Part shown: piece after piece, positions 26,556 through 34,546 of the stretch
Numbering within the stretch: the first letter of the stretch is position 1
Layout of the letters: every line of letters begins with the position of its first letter
Origin: Desulfovibrio sp. JC010
GTDB lineage: Bacteria; Desulfobacterota; Desulfovibrionia; Desulfovibrionales; Desulfovibrionaceae
DNA: 64,000 nt
Assembly (NCBI RefSeq): GCF_010470675.1
Contig: NZ_VOIQ01000007.1
Coordinates: 55,188-119,187, forward strand
Direction: 5' to 3'
The notes under the pieces: model-generated
The model's database searches: none
Told to the model about the DNA's origin: nothing
The model's input: only the letters and a program-made list of their open reading frames with translations
Translations under genes and position numbers: made by a program

Positions 26556-26694
26556 TAGAAAAAGAATCAGCCATGTGTGATTTAACGTCCCTAGACGCTT
26601 TGAATCCAAGGGATTCATTGGATATTACTCTGTCCTTACCGCCGGTAAAGTCTATTAGTGTATTTGAAAAAAGTGGGACAGGAGTGGGACAGAT

Positions 26695-27882
26695 ATGGCA
26701 ACAGGCAGATTCGAAGCAACCAAGTATACCGGAGTCAGATTCCGCAGTCACAAGACACGCAGACACGGAGTCCAGCCCGACAAGTATTATGTGATCCGCT
26801 ACAAGGTCAAAGGCAAGCTCAAGGAAGAGGGACTCGGCTGGGCATCGCAGGGATGGTCTCCGGCCAAGGCTCATAAAATTAGGTCCGAAATCACCGCCAA
26901 CATCAAGGTTGGAGTCGGCCCGCAATCCCTTGAGGATTTCAGGACCATCAAGCAGAACGAAGAACTCGCCAGAGCCATGGCAAGACAGGCCCGCAAGAGT
27001 TTTTCCGAAGCCGGTGAAATTTACATCGAAGAGTACGCCAGAAACAATAAGAAAAGCTGGAAGCATGACCGCACGCGCTTCAGGCTGCACCTTGAGCCGG
27101 TCCTTGGAAATATCATGCTTGATGACCTTTGCTTCGAGCATATGGAAGAACTCAAGGTCACGGTCGCCGGAAAGGGACTTGCCAAGGCTACGGTCTCGCA
27201 ATGTCTCGCTCTTACCCGCCAGATTTGCAATTACTCCATCCAACGCGGATGGCTCAAGAACGGCAACCCGGTTAAAGGAGTTAAATTCCCAAAGCTCAAT
27301 AACCGCAGGCTTCGTTACTGTTCCGCTGACGAGGAAATCGCTTTCTTCAAGCTGGCGGTGAAAAGGGGATACTCCGACTGCCATGATATCTGCCTGCTCA
27401 GTCTTTACACCGGCATGCGGATGGGGGAAATTTTCGCGCTCACCAGACAAGACATTGATCTGGTGGAGAACAGGATCATTATTAAGGGTGAAGCCGGAGC
27501 TGATGACGGACCCAAGTCCGGAATCAGCAGGGTTGCTTACATCACTGAAAAGATAAGGCCGATGCTGGCAGCCAGAATCCTGAAGCTGAAAAGTGTGGAA
27601 GCCTTGCTCTTTCCCGGACCTTCTGGAGAGATGCGCAGGGAGATCGGACAGAACTTTAAAACCATGATGAAGCATCTGGGATGGAATAAGGGCGTCACCG
27701 ACAGACGCTTGCGTTTTTGTGCTCATTGTTTCCGTCATACTTTTGCTTCCCGTCTTGTTGCCAAGGGTGTTCCGCTTCCTGTTGTTAAAAAAATGATGGG
27801 TCATGCCACTATCCAGACTACGATGCGCTACACTCACACTCATGATGAGCAGTGCCGTAATGCCGCGCAGATGCTGCTCTAA
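26695..27882 (+). CDS. int: Tyrosine-type site-specific integrase
   Basis: 395 residues. N-terminal arm-binding and SAM-like core-binding domains, then a catalytic domain with R242 (TGMRMGE), H344 and R347 (HCFRHTFASRL), H370 (MGHA) and nucleophile Y379 (MRYTHT). Integrates the element at the adjacent tRNA-Leu 3' end, 140 bp away. The start has a GGGACAG-type site upstream. It overlaps the convergent small regulator gene by 4 nt. Confidence 0.96.
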   Translation: MATGRFEATKYTGVRFRSHKTRRHGVQPDKYYVIRYKVKGKLKEEGLGWASQGWSPAKAHKIRSEITANIKVGVGPQSLEDFRTIKQNEELARAMARQARKSFSEAGEIYIEEYARNNKKSWKHDRTRFRLHLEPVLGNIMLDDLCFEHMEELKVTVAGKGLAKATVSQCLALTRQICNYSIQRGWLKNGNPVKGVKFPKLNNRRLRYCSADEEIAFFKLAVKRGYSDCHDICLLSLYTGMRMGEIFALTRQDIDLVENRIIIKGEAGADDGPKSGISRVAYITEKIRPMLAARILKLKSVEALLFPGPSGEMRREIGQNFKTMMKHLGWNKGVTDRRLRFCAHCFRHTFASRLVAKGVPLPVVKKMMGHATIQTTMRYTHTHDEQCRNAAQMLL

Positions 27883-28109
27883 ACCAGCGGCTCCGATTCT
27901 TCGATGAACCAGTTCACAAAGTGTTCCCTTGAGTAAAAGACCTTGCGGCCGCGCTTGAAGCGGCCCTCAAGGGGGCCTGCGCCTTGGCAATCGAGCATGC
28001 GCATGGTTTTAGCCTTGATTAAACCGCCGGTATGCTTTTCAACTCCCTGCCTGCTGAGAACAGGGGGGAGTGTTTTGAGCATGTGTTCTTTGAGTTCGTC
28101 TTTTGTCAT
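27879..28109 (-). CDS. Small winged-HTH protein, possible excisionase (AlpA/Xis-like)
   Basis: 76 residues. A central helix-turn-helix region (LSRQGVEKHTGGLIKAKTMR) followed by a wing-like GRKVFYSREHFVNWF, the pattern of AlpA or MerR-type Xis proteins. GGAG lies upstream of the start. Its position tail-to-tail with the integrase supports a directionality-factor role, but a transcriptional role is equally possible. Confidence 0.6.
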   Translation of the reverse strand: MTKDELKEHMLKTLPPVLSRQGVEKHTGGLIKAKTMRMLDCQGAGPLEGRFKRGRKVFYSREHFVNWFIEESEPLV

Positions 28110-28126
28110 GGCATCACTCCAGAAAA

Positions 28127-28567
28127 TTAAACCTGAGAATGGCTTTTGCCGTTGTTATCCAGTCCGCAGAGAAGTTCCTGAATGGCTGTCATGGCTTCTT
28201 GGCCTTCCTTGCGGATTAGTCTTTTATCCTCATCGTCCAACTCACCATCCTCTATCGCTTCGCCATAAACCGATATAAGATCTCCAAACTCTTTTACTGC
28301 CTTGACCAGTGTGGAGTTGGGGCAGTTCTCGTCAGGTATCATTATAAAAAGACCGCCCATTTCTGCTGCCAGCAGATGCATGGGGGAGTCGGAGCCGCAG
28401 GCTTTCATCAAAGGGACAAGAAGTTCAGCACCAAGCTTGTGGCTGGTGTTCTCAAAATTCAGTTCGTTGAGAAGGACGTGGTGTTTCTTCTTTACCTTGG
28501 CAGCAACTGCCCTTGTTCCGATGTCTGAATCAATAACCATTTTGCGAACTGTTTCTGTCAACTTCAT
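28127..28567 (-). CDS. Phage CII-like regulatory protein
   Basis: 146 residues. The N-terminal helical part (KKHHVLLNELNFENTSHKLG) and the following LLVPLMKACGSDSPMHLLA match the phage regulatory CII family found in Mu-like and P2-like phages. Likely DNA-binding regulator of integration or early genes of the element. AGGAG upstream sets the start. Same strand as the neighbouring Cro-like gene. Confidence 0.72.
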   Translation of the reverse strand: MKLTETVRKMVIDSDIGTRAVAAKVKKKHHVLLNELNFENTSHKLGAELLVPLMKACGSDSPMHLLAAEMGGLFIMIPDENCPNSTLVKAVKEFGDLISVYGEAIEDGELDDEDKRLIRKEGQEAMTAIQELLCGLDNNGKSHSQV

Positions 28568-28650
28568 GAAATCTCTCCTGAAATTTACACCGCGCTTAAC
28601 GTGACCATGAACGTGAATAGACGTAATTTTCGGCTGACTGAATTCCGGCC

Positions 28651-28926
28651 TTAATCAATCTTGCGTTTGGGACCGGGCTTTTCTGCGCTACGAACCGGGA
28701 GAATCTCTTCCGGCATCTCGTATTCGTCCCGTAAAATGTCGATGTACTTCTGTGGGCATTCGCCGCTGCGCATGATTATCGAAACTCTGGCGGCAGTGAG
28801 GTCAAACCGTTTTGCAAGAGCAACGTTAGTGAGGCCGTTTTTCTCCATCCACGCCCGGCGCAGGAAGTGATCGGGGATAGATTCAGTAGTAAAAGCTTGC
28901 GCTGAGTCTTTAGTTTGGTTAATCAT
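28651..28926 (-). CDS. Small HTH regulator (Cro-like)
   Basis: 91 residues from the ATG at 28926, chosen for GAGG upstream; the longer frame to 29097 would overlap the divergent repressor gene. A central helix-turn-helix (NVALAKRFDLTAARVSIIM) followed by a Lys/Arg-rich C-terminus. Divergent from the CI-like gene at 29042 across a 115-bp region with two inverted repeats, so the pair looks like a Cro/CI switch. Confidence 0.65.
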   Translation of the reverse strand: MINQTKDSAQAFTTESIPDHFLRRAWMEKNGLTNVALAKRFDLTAARVSIIMRSGECPQKYIDILRDEYEMPEEILPVRSAEKPGPKRKID

Positions 28927-29000
28927 TAACGGAACCTCAATCAGTTGATGGTTATTTTGATTTAATGTGTTTGGTTTAATGAATGTATAAGGTAAAAATG

Positions 29001-29038
29001 AAAACTGAGTCAACAGTTTTTGAAGGAAGTTTTCAAAA
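29001..29038. promoter_or_regulatory. Candidate operators between divergent regulators
   Basis: Two overlapping inverted repeats: AAAACTG-N6-CAGTTTT (29001-29020) and TTTTGAA-N7-TTCAAAA (29018-29038). They lie just before the CI-like start codon in the shared promoter region, the expected place for repressor binding. Confidence 0.55.
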
Positions 29039-29041
29039 TAA

Positions 29042-29449
29042 ATGTCTGTGGAAGGTTTTAAAGAGCGATTACAAGAGGTTATCCATCGTCTTCGCATAGA
29101 GGATCAAGACTTTGCGAAAGCCGGGGGAATCTCAAAAGCTACATTGTCAGGCTATTTTGGTAGCGATCGTCAACCGAAGCAGGAGACAATTGCGAACTGG
29201 ATTGTCAAATATAATATAGATGCAAACTGGCTGATGCTCGGTGTAGGGGATATGTTTCGGGGTGTCGAAACTGTATCTAACTTAAGATTGCCGAATATTA
29301 CCAAAAAACTGATGGACGTTGAAAAATCCATGGATAAGGCAGCTCAACTCGCCAAACTGGAGGCTATGAAAGCCGTCATTGAGGGCGAGATACTCGCTGA
29401 AAAAAATATGCAACCCATAGACGGCGACGATCGAGCCGCAACTGGATAG
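29042..29449 (+). CDS. CI-like HTH repressor without protease domain
   Basis: 135 residues. N-terminal HTH of the phage CI type (FKERLQEVIHRLRIEDQDFAKAGGISKATLSGYFGSDRQP as the overall pattern, with ANWLMLGVGDMF ending the domain), then a long helix, probably for oligomerisation. No S24 autoprotease domain, so RecA-driven self-cleavage is not expected; induction must work another way. A strong terminator follows. Confidence 0.75.
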   Translation: MSVEGFKERLQEVIHRLRIEDQDFAKAGGISKATLSGYFGSDRQPKQETIANWIVKYNIDANWLMLGVGDMFRGVETVSNLRLPNITKKLMDVEKSMDKAAQLAKLEAMKAVIEGEILAEKNMQPIDGDDRAATG

Positions 29450-29464
29450 AGCGCAATTCTGATT

Positions 29465-29503
29465 GGCCCACATTTATTAAAGGTATGTGGGTCAATTTTT
29501 TTT
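29465..29503 (+). terminator. Rho-independent terminator after the CI-like gene
   Basis: GGCCCACAT pairs with ATGTGGGTC (9 bp, loop 11) and is followed by AA and a run of T. Closes the repressor transcript. Confidence 0.82.
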
Positions 29504-29558
29504 AGCTAAGAGCTGTGTGATTTTAAGAATTGAGTTCTTGGTTTGAGTTTTTGAATAT

Positions 29559-30380
29559 TTGAGGGGTGGAGTGTTGCCGGATTTTTCAATTCTATTGCTG
29601 CTAGTCATTCTAGTTGTTGCTTACCGTTTTCTAAAGCCCAAGAAAAATGATTCTCAGGTTACGAAGAAGGTTGCGGAAAAAGAGGAGGTTTTCAATGAAA
29701 ATCCAAATTCCGCGACTTTGTTGCGCTCTGAGGAATATATCGAGCGGATGCGCAGGTTTAATAATCTCTGCTACAAAAATCTGACCGGGCAGGACCGAAT
29801 CAATCATTATGGAGAAGAGGGTGAGCTAGTCGTTCTCGGACACTGTGAGCTGGTAGGGAAATCTGCTGTATACAGCAACATCGGTTTGGCTCACAACGGC
29901 GAAAAGTGCGAACTGGATATTCTCGCCCTCTGTAAATACGGCCTCGTTCACGTTGAGGTTAAGAATTTTTCAGGCTGCTATTGTCCGGCAGACGATTGCA
30001 CCTGCTACCGACCAGAGAAATGGCAGAAGGAATGGAAAGGCCAGACCAATGTCCTCAGGTCGCCGGTTGTTCAGGCTGAAAGGTCTAGAGAAATCCTTTC
30101 CGATGCTCTGCCTGTTATAATTGATGAATCACTCCCTGTTTTTTCAGTAATCGTTTTTACCAATGGAACCTTCAAGCTCTCCAGAGTTGCCGAGGATCGT
30201 ATGGTTATGTGCACGGCAGATACTTTTCAGGAAGTCTTTGATGAATTCGTGAACGGCAGGAATCCCGAATTTTCAGAAAAGATTGATCCGGTTGTTGCGG
30301 CAAAGTTTTTGGCCGGGATGCAAGGAAGTGGACAGTATCCTGCTTTTTATGCTCCAGAAACATTTAGGTGTCACAGGTAG
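29559..30380 (+). CDS. Membrane-anchored NERD-domain nuclease
   Basis: Up to 273 residues; the exact start is uncertain among TTG 29559, GTG 29571 and TTG 29574 within a GGGGTGGAG-rich stretch. One N-terminal TM (FSILLLLVILVVAYRFL), basic linker, then a NERD domain whose restriction-nuclease-like core is visible (CELDILALCKYGLVHVEVKN: D, then E-x-K). A Cys cluster CYCPADDCTC follows. NERD proteins occur in DNA-processing and defence contexts; the target here is unknown. Cytoplasmic face of the membrane. Confidence 0.75.
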   Translation: MRGGVLPDFSILLLLVILVVAYRFLKPKKNDSQVTKKVAEKEEVFNENPNSATLLRSEEYIERMRRFNNLCYKNLTGQDRINHYGEEGELVVLGHCELVGKSAVYSNIGLAHNGEKCELDILALCKYGLVHVEVKNFSGCYCPADDCTCYRPEKWQKEWKGQTNVLRSPVVQAERSREILSDALPVIIDESLPVFSVIVFTNGTFKLSRVAEDRMVMCTADTFQEVFDEFVNGRNPEFSEKIDPVVAAKFLAGMQGSGQYPAFYAPETFRCHR

Positions 30381-30381
30381 A

Positions 30382-30615
30382 ATGATGATTGATATTTGGG
30401 GATGGCGAAAGACGAAAGGTCTTAGCGATAAGCATGAGAACATGGAAAGCTATAAGCAGGGCTTTAAAAAAACTCTGCTTGAAGGGATGTTTCACGATGG
30501 AGATCCGAAGTCAGATAAGCTGACGGGAAGCTATTTTTGCCGGGCCGATGAGCTTTTGGATGATCCGGTTGTCGTAGTTCATGATGCTGATGATGAGTTT
30601 GTTCATATGATGTGA
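30382..30615 (+). CDS. Hypothetical protein, 77 aa
   Basis: Starts at tandem ATG codons directly after the NERD stop, so probably coupled to it. The C-terminal half is acidic (DDPVVVVHDADDEFVHMM). No recognised domain, no TM. The longer open frame to 30283 overlaps the NERD gene and is not supported. Confidence 0.5.
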   Translation: MMIDIWGWRKTKGLSDKHENMESYKQGFKKTLLEGMFHDGDPKSDKLTGSYFCRADELLDDPVVVVHDADDEFVHMM

Positions 30616-30929
30616 AGAGTTATGTGCTATGTTTTTGGAATATGGGTGGGAACTAATTAGTATAAAGTTCTGTTAAGGACGGTGTCTGTAATTTTTAGGA
30701 GGATATGTTGTGCATGTGTTGTCATTCGTAGTCGACACTGCGATAATTCTCAAGTCGTGGCTCAAGTGTCCTATCTAAAAAGGTGCTCTATGGTGGGGCT
30801 TAGGCAGTGGTAACTACTTTGTCCTAAGGGTGTTTTCTGCTATCAAGGAATTGTTTTTATGGGAATTGAATTGGCCGTTTTGTAGTATGATTTGATAATT
30901 ACAGGCGCACATTATTTAGGAGATTTGTA
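30616..30929 (+). other. Non-coding spacer before the PARIS-like pair
   Basis: 314 bp without a gene. It contains one strong Shine-Dalgarno (AGGAGG at 30698) followed by an 8-codon reading frame at 30705-30731 (MLCMCCHS), and near its end TTGAAT and TATGAT hexamers separated by only 14 nt, a poor promoter. Ribosome site for the next gene: AGGAG 7 nt before the ATG. Likely holds the promoter for the AT-rich genes that follow. Confidence 0.4.
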
Positions 30930-32252
30930 ATGTTTATTAAGTCGTTTCGTGCTTCAAAAGTATATGGAGTCTTGGATTTTGATGTGAAGTTTAATCGAGA
31001 TCTAACTTACTTGATTGGTGCTAATGGGAGTGGAAAAACAACTGTTTTGAAGCTTATTCATTCACTATTATCTCTTGATATTGGCGGTCTATTAAGAATC
31101 CCATTTTCTCGAATTGAACTTTGTATTGAGACAAGTAAAGAGATGAAGCTTTATTGTTTCAAATCTACAGAGAAGATAGAAATTGGTATGGGAGATGATG
31201 TTGTAAATTTTAAAGTGCCTACAATTACAAGTAAAAATAGCAGGAAGTATCGCTATGAATATGATTTTGATGATCTGTTAAGTGCTGAGGATAGAGTAGA
31301 TGTTTTTGAAATTAGAAAGAAAATTCCAAATGTTACTTTTTTAAGTTTGAATAGAACTTATTTAGGGCGGGATTTAGATCTTGATTATGAAGCAGCCGCC
31401 ATGGAGAGGTATCATTACAATAGTAGTAAACGACAAGCTAAATTCGAATCAGATAGTTTTGCGAATATAACTGATGCCATTTTTATAATTCAAGATAGTT
31501 ACAGAGTTTTAAAAGTTTATGAAGATAAGAAAAATGTTAAGTTGAGAGATAATATTTTAAAATCAGCATTTCAATATTCAGACGTTTCTTATAGCCGTTT
31601 TAAAGGTGGTAATGTCGAAGATGAAATCGCGTCAGTGTTGAACCGTGAGGTTGAAATTACAGAAGCAGTTCACTCATTAGGGTCAAAGACTGCCAGTCTT
31701 CGCAATGAAGTTGAGCATTTTTTTAAAAAACTTAAGGTACTTTATGATTCGATTCATGGAGTCGAAGAAACTGCTTTTAGTCTTGAATTGTTAATGAATA
31801 AAGCGCAGATTGATCGGTTTTTGTCTCTTATAGATATTATTGATGAACATAAGTCCACAGTCGATAAGCTCTTTGAACCAATTAATTTATTTCTTGAAAC
31901 TATAAATGAGTTCTTCCAAGATTCAAACAAATTGGTCTCAATAAATACTATTGGTCGTTTAGGTATTGTAAATAGCTATGGCGATGAAGTTCCTATTGAG
32001 GGGTTGTCCTCAGGAGAAAGACAACTTCTAGTTATTTTTGCTCACGCAATTATTAAAACTGTACGTAAGCCTTCGTATCGAAAAGGATTGTTCTTAATTG
32101 ATGAACCTGAATTGTCACTTCATATGAAATGGCAAGAGAGATTTTCTGAGAAAATTGTGGAAGTAAATCAAGGGGCTCAATTTATAATGGCTACCCATTC
32201 CCCTGAAATTGTAGGTGAAAATACTGATAAGTTTGTTGCAGTGGATGGTTAG
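30930..32252 (+). CDS. AAA ATPase, PARIS AriA-like
   Basis: 440 residues. ABC/SMC-type ATPase: Walker A at G30-T38 (GANGSGKTT), long coiled middle, signature GLSSGERQLL, Walker B with D391-E392 (LFLIDEPELSLH), and MATHSPEI switch His. Paired 2 nt upstream of a DUF4435 gene. That combination is the layout of the PARIS anti-phage system (AriA ATPase, AriB TOPRIM nuclease), in which AriA senses phage anti-restriction proteins and releases AriB. OLD-type or other overcoming-lysogeny systems are the alternative. AT-rich compared with flanking transfer genes. Confidence 0.68.
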   Translation: MFIKSFRASKVYGVLDFDVKFNRDLTYLIGANGSGKTTVLKLIHSLLSLDIGGLLRIPFSRIELCIETSKEMKLYCFKSTEKIEIGMGDDVVNFKVPTITSKNSRKYRYEYDFDDLLSAEDRVDVFEIRKKIPNVTFLSLNRTYLGRDLDLDYEAAAMERYHYNSSKRQAKFESDSFANITDAIFIIQDSYRVLKVYEDKKNVKLRDNILKSAFQYSDVSYSRFKGGNVEDEIASVLNREVEITEAVHSLGSKTASLRNEVEHFFKKLKVLYDSIHGVEETAFSLELLMNKAQIDRFLSLIDIIDEHKSTVDKLFEPINLFLETINEFFQDSNKLVSINTIGRLGIVNSYGDEVPIEGLSSGERQLLVIFAHAIIKTVRKPSYRKGLFLIDEPELSLHMKWQERFSEKIVEVNQGAQFIMATHSPEIVGENTDKFVAVDG

Positions 32253-32254
32253 TC

Positions 32255-33118
32255 GTGATGATCTTTGAAAGAAATTCAATTGCTAAAGCTACGAAGTCTA
32301 TTTTTTTTGAAAATGATAATGAAATAGATATATTTGTTGAGGATACTGCTGTTGGTTTTAAGAAATTGTATTTAACTTTGTTTAAAAGAGTTTTTGACGG
32401 TGTATATAAGGTTGAGAATGTTTATCCATTAGGGCAAAGGTCGGCAGTTTTAAATCGATGTCAAAGTGATCAAAAGCGTATAAAGCCTCGTCCTCGCTTG
32501 TATGTTGTGGACGGAGATTTAAATTTGTTGCATGGCAACTGGGATGTGCCGTGGGAAGGTTTATATCAGCTTCCTCGATATTGTATTGAAAATTTTTTGC
32601 TAGATGAACAGGCAATACTTGAAATACTTGATGAGGAAGATCCTGAACAGACTTTAGAAGATCTACGGAACCAATTTGACTTTGGTAATTGGATTAGCGC
32701 GAATAAAGAGCTTATGGTCGATTTGTTTGTCGAATATGCTGTGTCCATAGTTTTAACTCCAGAAGAGAAGACAATTAGTCTTGGTGTTAACGAATTGAAA
32801 TCAGATTCATCTGGTATTGTCGACCAATTTAAAACAACTGAAAGAATAGATTTTATAAAGCAAAGAACTATAAATAAGGCTGGTGAAGATTCTTATAGTA
32901 TAGTTAAAGAAGAGATATCCTCTATTGTCAGCGATGAAAACGTTATGCTTATCAAATATGCTTCAGCTAAGGATTACCTTTTTCCTCTTTTAAAAATATA
33001 TTTAAGAAATAAAAAGTGTGATATCAAGCATACTCAATGTAGTTTAAGGTTACGAATTGCAAAGAAGTGCAATTTGGATTGTTTGATGGACAGCATTGAT
33101 TATGTAAATGTAAACTAG
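32255..33118 (+). CDS. DUF4435 TOPRIM-like protein, PARIS AriB-like
   Basis: 287 residues. The acidic motifs of the DUF4435/TOPRIM fold are visible in order: E29 in DIFVEDTAVG, D86 and D88 in YVVDGDLN, E112-N113 in YCIENFLLD. In PARIS the AriB nuclease cleaves host tRNA when released, causing abortive infection; that function is transferred by analogy. It follows the ATPase gene with a 2-nt gap. Confidence 0.66.
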   Translation: MMIFERNSIAKATKSIFFENDNEIDIFVEDTAVGFKKLYLTLFKRVFDGVYKVENVYPLGQRSAVLNRCQSDQKRIKPRPRLYVVDGDLNLLHGNWDVPWEGLYQLPRYCIENFLLDEQAILEILDEEDPEQTLEDLRNQFDFGNWISANKELMVDLFVEYAVSIVLTPEEKTISLGVNELKSDSSGIVDQFKTTERIDFIKQRTINKAGEDSYSIVKEEISSIVSDENVMLIKYASAKDYLFPLLKIYLRNKKCDIKHTQCSLRLRIAKKCNLDCLMDSIDYVNVN

Positions 33119-33136
33119 TGCGGAGTTCATTTCAAT

Positions 33137-34546
33137 ATGAACGAATATAGCCGAAGGTTGTTTTTGAAGAGTGGTATGTCATTGCTCTGTGGTTTTTCAG
33201 CCCTTACGACAAGCTCTTATGCAGACGAAAGATACATGTCCATCCCAAAAGTAAAATTCCAAAACGGCATAACAACAGCCGCCCACTACGCCAGCACTCT
33301 AAAGGAAGGATCCTTCATAGAGTTCACAGATACTGACGCCCAAAGCCGCATAATGCTGCGCGCTTATGGCTTCTACTTGGTGAACCAAACCGAGAATGGG
33401 GCAGTCTTCCATTTCTCCCCATCCCGAAATCAGGGAATAGAAACCATAGGTGGCATTCTCTACGATGACTCAAAGGTCGCAACCTATAAAATTGCTCTCC
33501 TAAAGGCTCTCGTGGACATCACATCCGGGCTGGAGAATGAACGAATCCATTATGACACTGAAGCCGAGCAGGATTATGCCTATGTGCCATATGGCCTGAT
33601 AGCCTTCAAATGGGTGGTATATTACTGGCCGCTGGTGGAAGCTTCTATCCGGCAGATATCAAGCCCGAAGATGAGTTTTGAGGACGAGCTGCTTGAGCTG
33701 CAAGAAATTTACTCCAAGATTAATAAAGTAAATCCGCTGGCGCAGTTTCAGCAGGATTTCATTGCCGGTTACAAGCCGGATAGTCCTATTTACGATGTCG
33801 TGCGCCGACTTATGCGCAGCGTGGTGACTACTATCAAAGACGGTCCTGTAGAGCATTCCGGAGCCAAGAATACTTTTGAGACATCTGATCGATTTAACTC
33901 AGGACGACTCACACGAACAAAGCGGTCTCTGTCTGATTTTGCTGGCTGCATGAAGTGCGTGCGGTTTAAGACCGGGCTGCTGTTTGAAATGCAGATGTTC
34001 GGCAGCATGATGTCTGATGCGATTGCAGTTCAGTGGGGCAATGAGTGTGTGCGGCTCCAGAAAAAGCAGAATAGAAACTTAGCGGAGATCCTTCCGTATT
34101 TATTCGTGGACGCTTTTGAAGAGCGCAACCAGAACGAGGCTCGGAACCTGATAAAAGAGATCCTGCGGCATGGCGAGAAGGTTTTCTGTATTTATTCTGG
34201 AAGCCCATTACCCAAGAAATACGACATGGATCATCTGCTGCCGTATGCGATCTTTTTCAATAACGACTTGTGGAACCTCGTTCCAAGTCTGCCAACGGTA
34301 AATAACAAGAAGTCGAACAAGATCATCACGCTGGACACCTTGGAGGAATCCAAGCCAAGGCTGTTTGATTTTTGGAACCAGACTCGCAGCGTGGCTGATG
34401 AGCAATTCTGTTCAGAGCTTGAAGCCACCTTGCAGATCGATCCACTCAAGCCGAACTGGGAGCATAAGACATTCTCAGTAGTCAGCAAGCAGGCTGAACT
34501 AACCGCAAAATTCAGGGGGTTACCACGATGGACCTACACCCCCTAG
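33137..34546 (+). CDS. HNH endonuclease-like protein with Tat-like N-terminus
   Basis: 469 residues from the ATG at 33137 (GCGGAG about 11 nt upstream). The C-terminal half holds an HNH nuclease signature: CIYSGSPLPKKYDMDHLLPY (His366), then WNLVPSLPTVNNKKSNK. The first 30 residues read like a twin-arginine signal (YSRRLFLKSGMSLLCGFSA, then SSYADE), unexpected for a DNA-cutting enzyme. A start at M34 (33236) would remove it but has a poor ribosome site. Base composition also shifts at about 33.22 kb. It overlaps the following methyltransferase gene by 19 nt, suggesting a two-gene module. Confidence 0.68.
   Translation: MNEYSRRLFLKSGMSLLCGFSALTTSSYADERYMSIPKVKFQNGITTAAHYASTLKEGSFIEFTDTDAQSRIMLRAYGFYLVNQTENGAVFHFSPSRNQGIETIGGILYDDSKVATYKIALLKALVDITSGLENERIHYDTEAEQDYAYVPYGLIAFKWVVYYWPLVEASIRQISSPKMSFEDELLELQEIYSKINKVNPLAQFQQDFIAGYKPDSPIYDVVRRLMRSVVTTIKDGPVEHSGAKNTFETSDRFNSGRLTRTKRSLSDFAGCMKCVRFKTGLLFEMQMFGSMMSDAIAVQWGNECVRLQKKQNRNLAEILPYLFVDAFEERNQNEARNLIKEILRHGEKVFCIYSGSPLPKKYDMDHLLPYAIFFNNDLWNLVPSLPTVNNKKSNKIITLDTLEESKPRLFDFWNQTRSVADEQFCSELEATLQIDPLKPNWEHKTFSVVSKQAELTAKFRGLPRWTYTP

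Noticed and set aside
26497-26600. Complete tRNA-Leu gene
   Set aside because: The T arm, variable arm and CCA are there, but no D arm or 5' acceptor strand can be found upstream on the minus strand.
26383-27843. 486-codon minus-strand frame opposite the integrase
   Set aside because: The integrase on the plus strand has every catalytic residue; the antisense frame crosses the tRNA fragment and matches no family.
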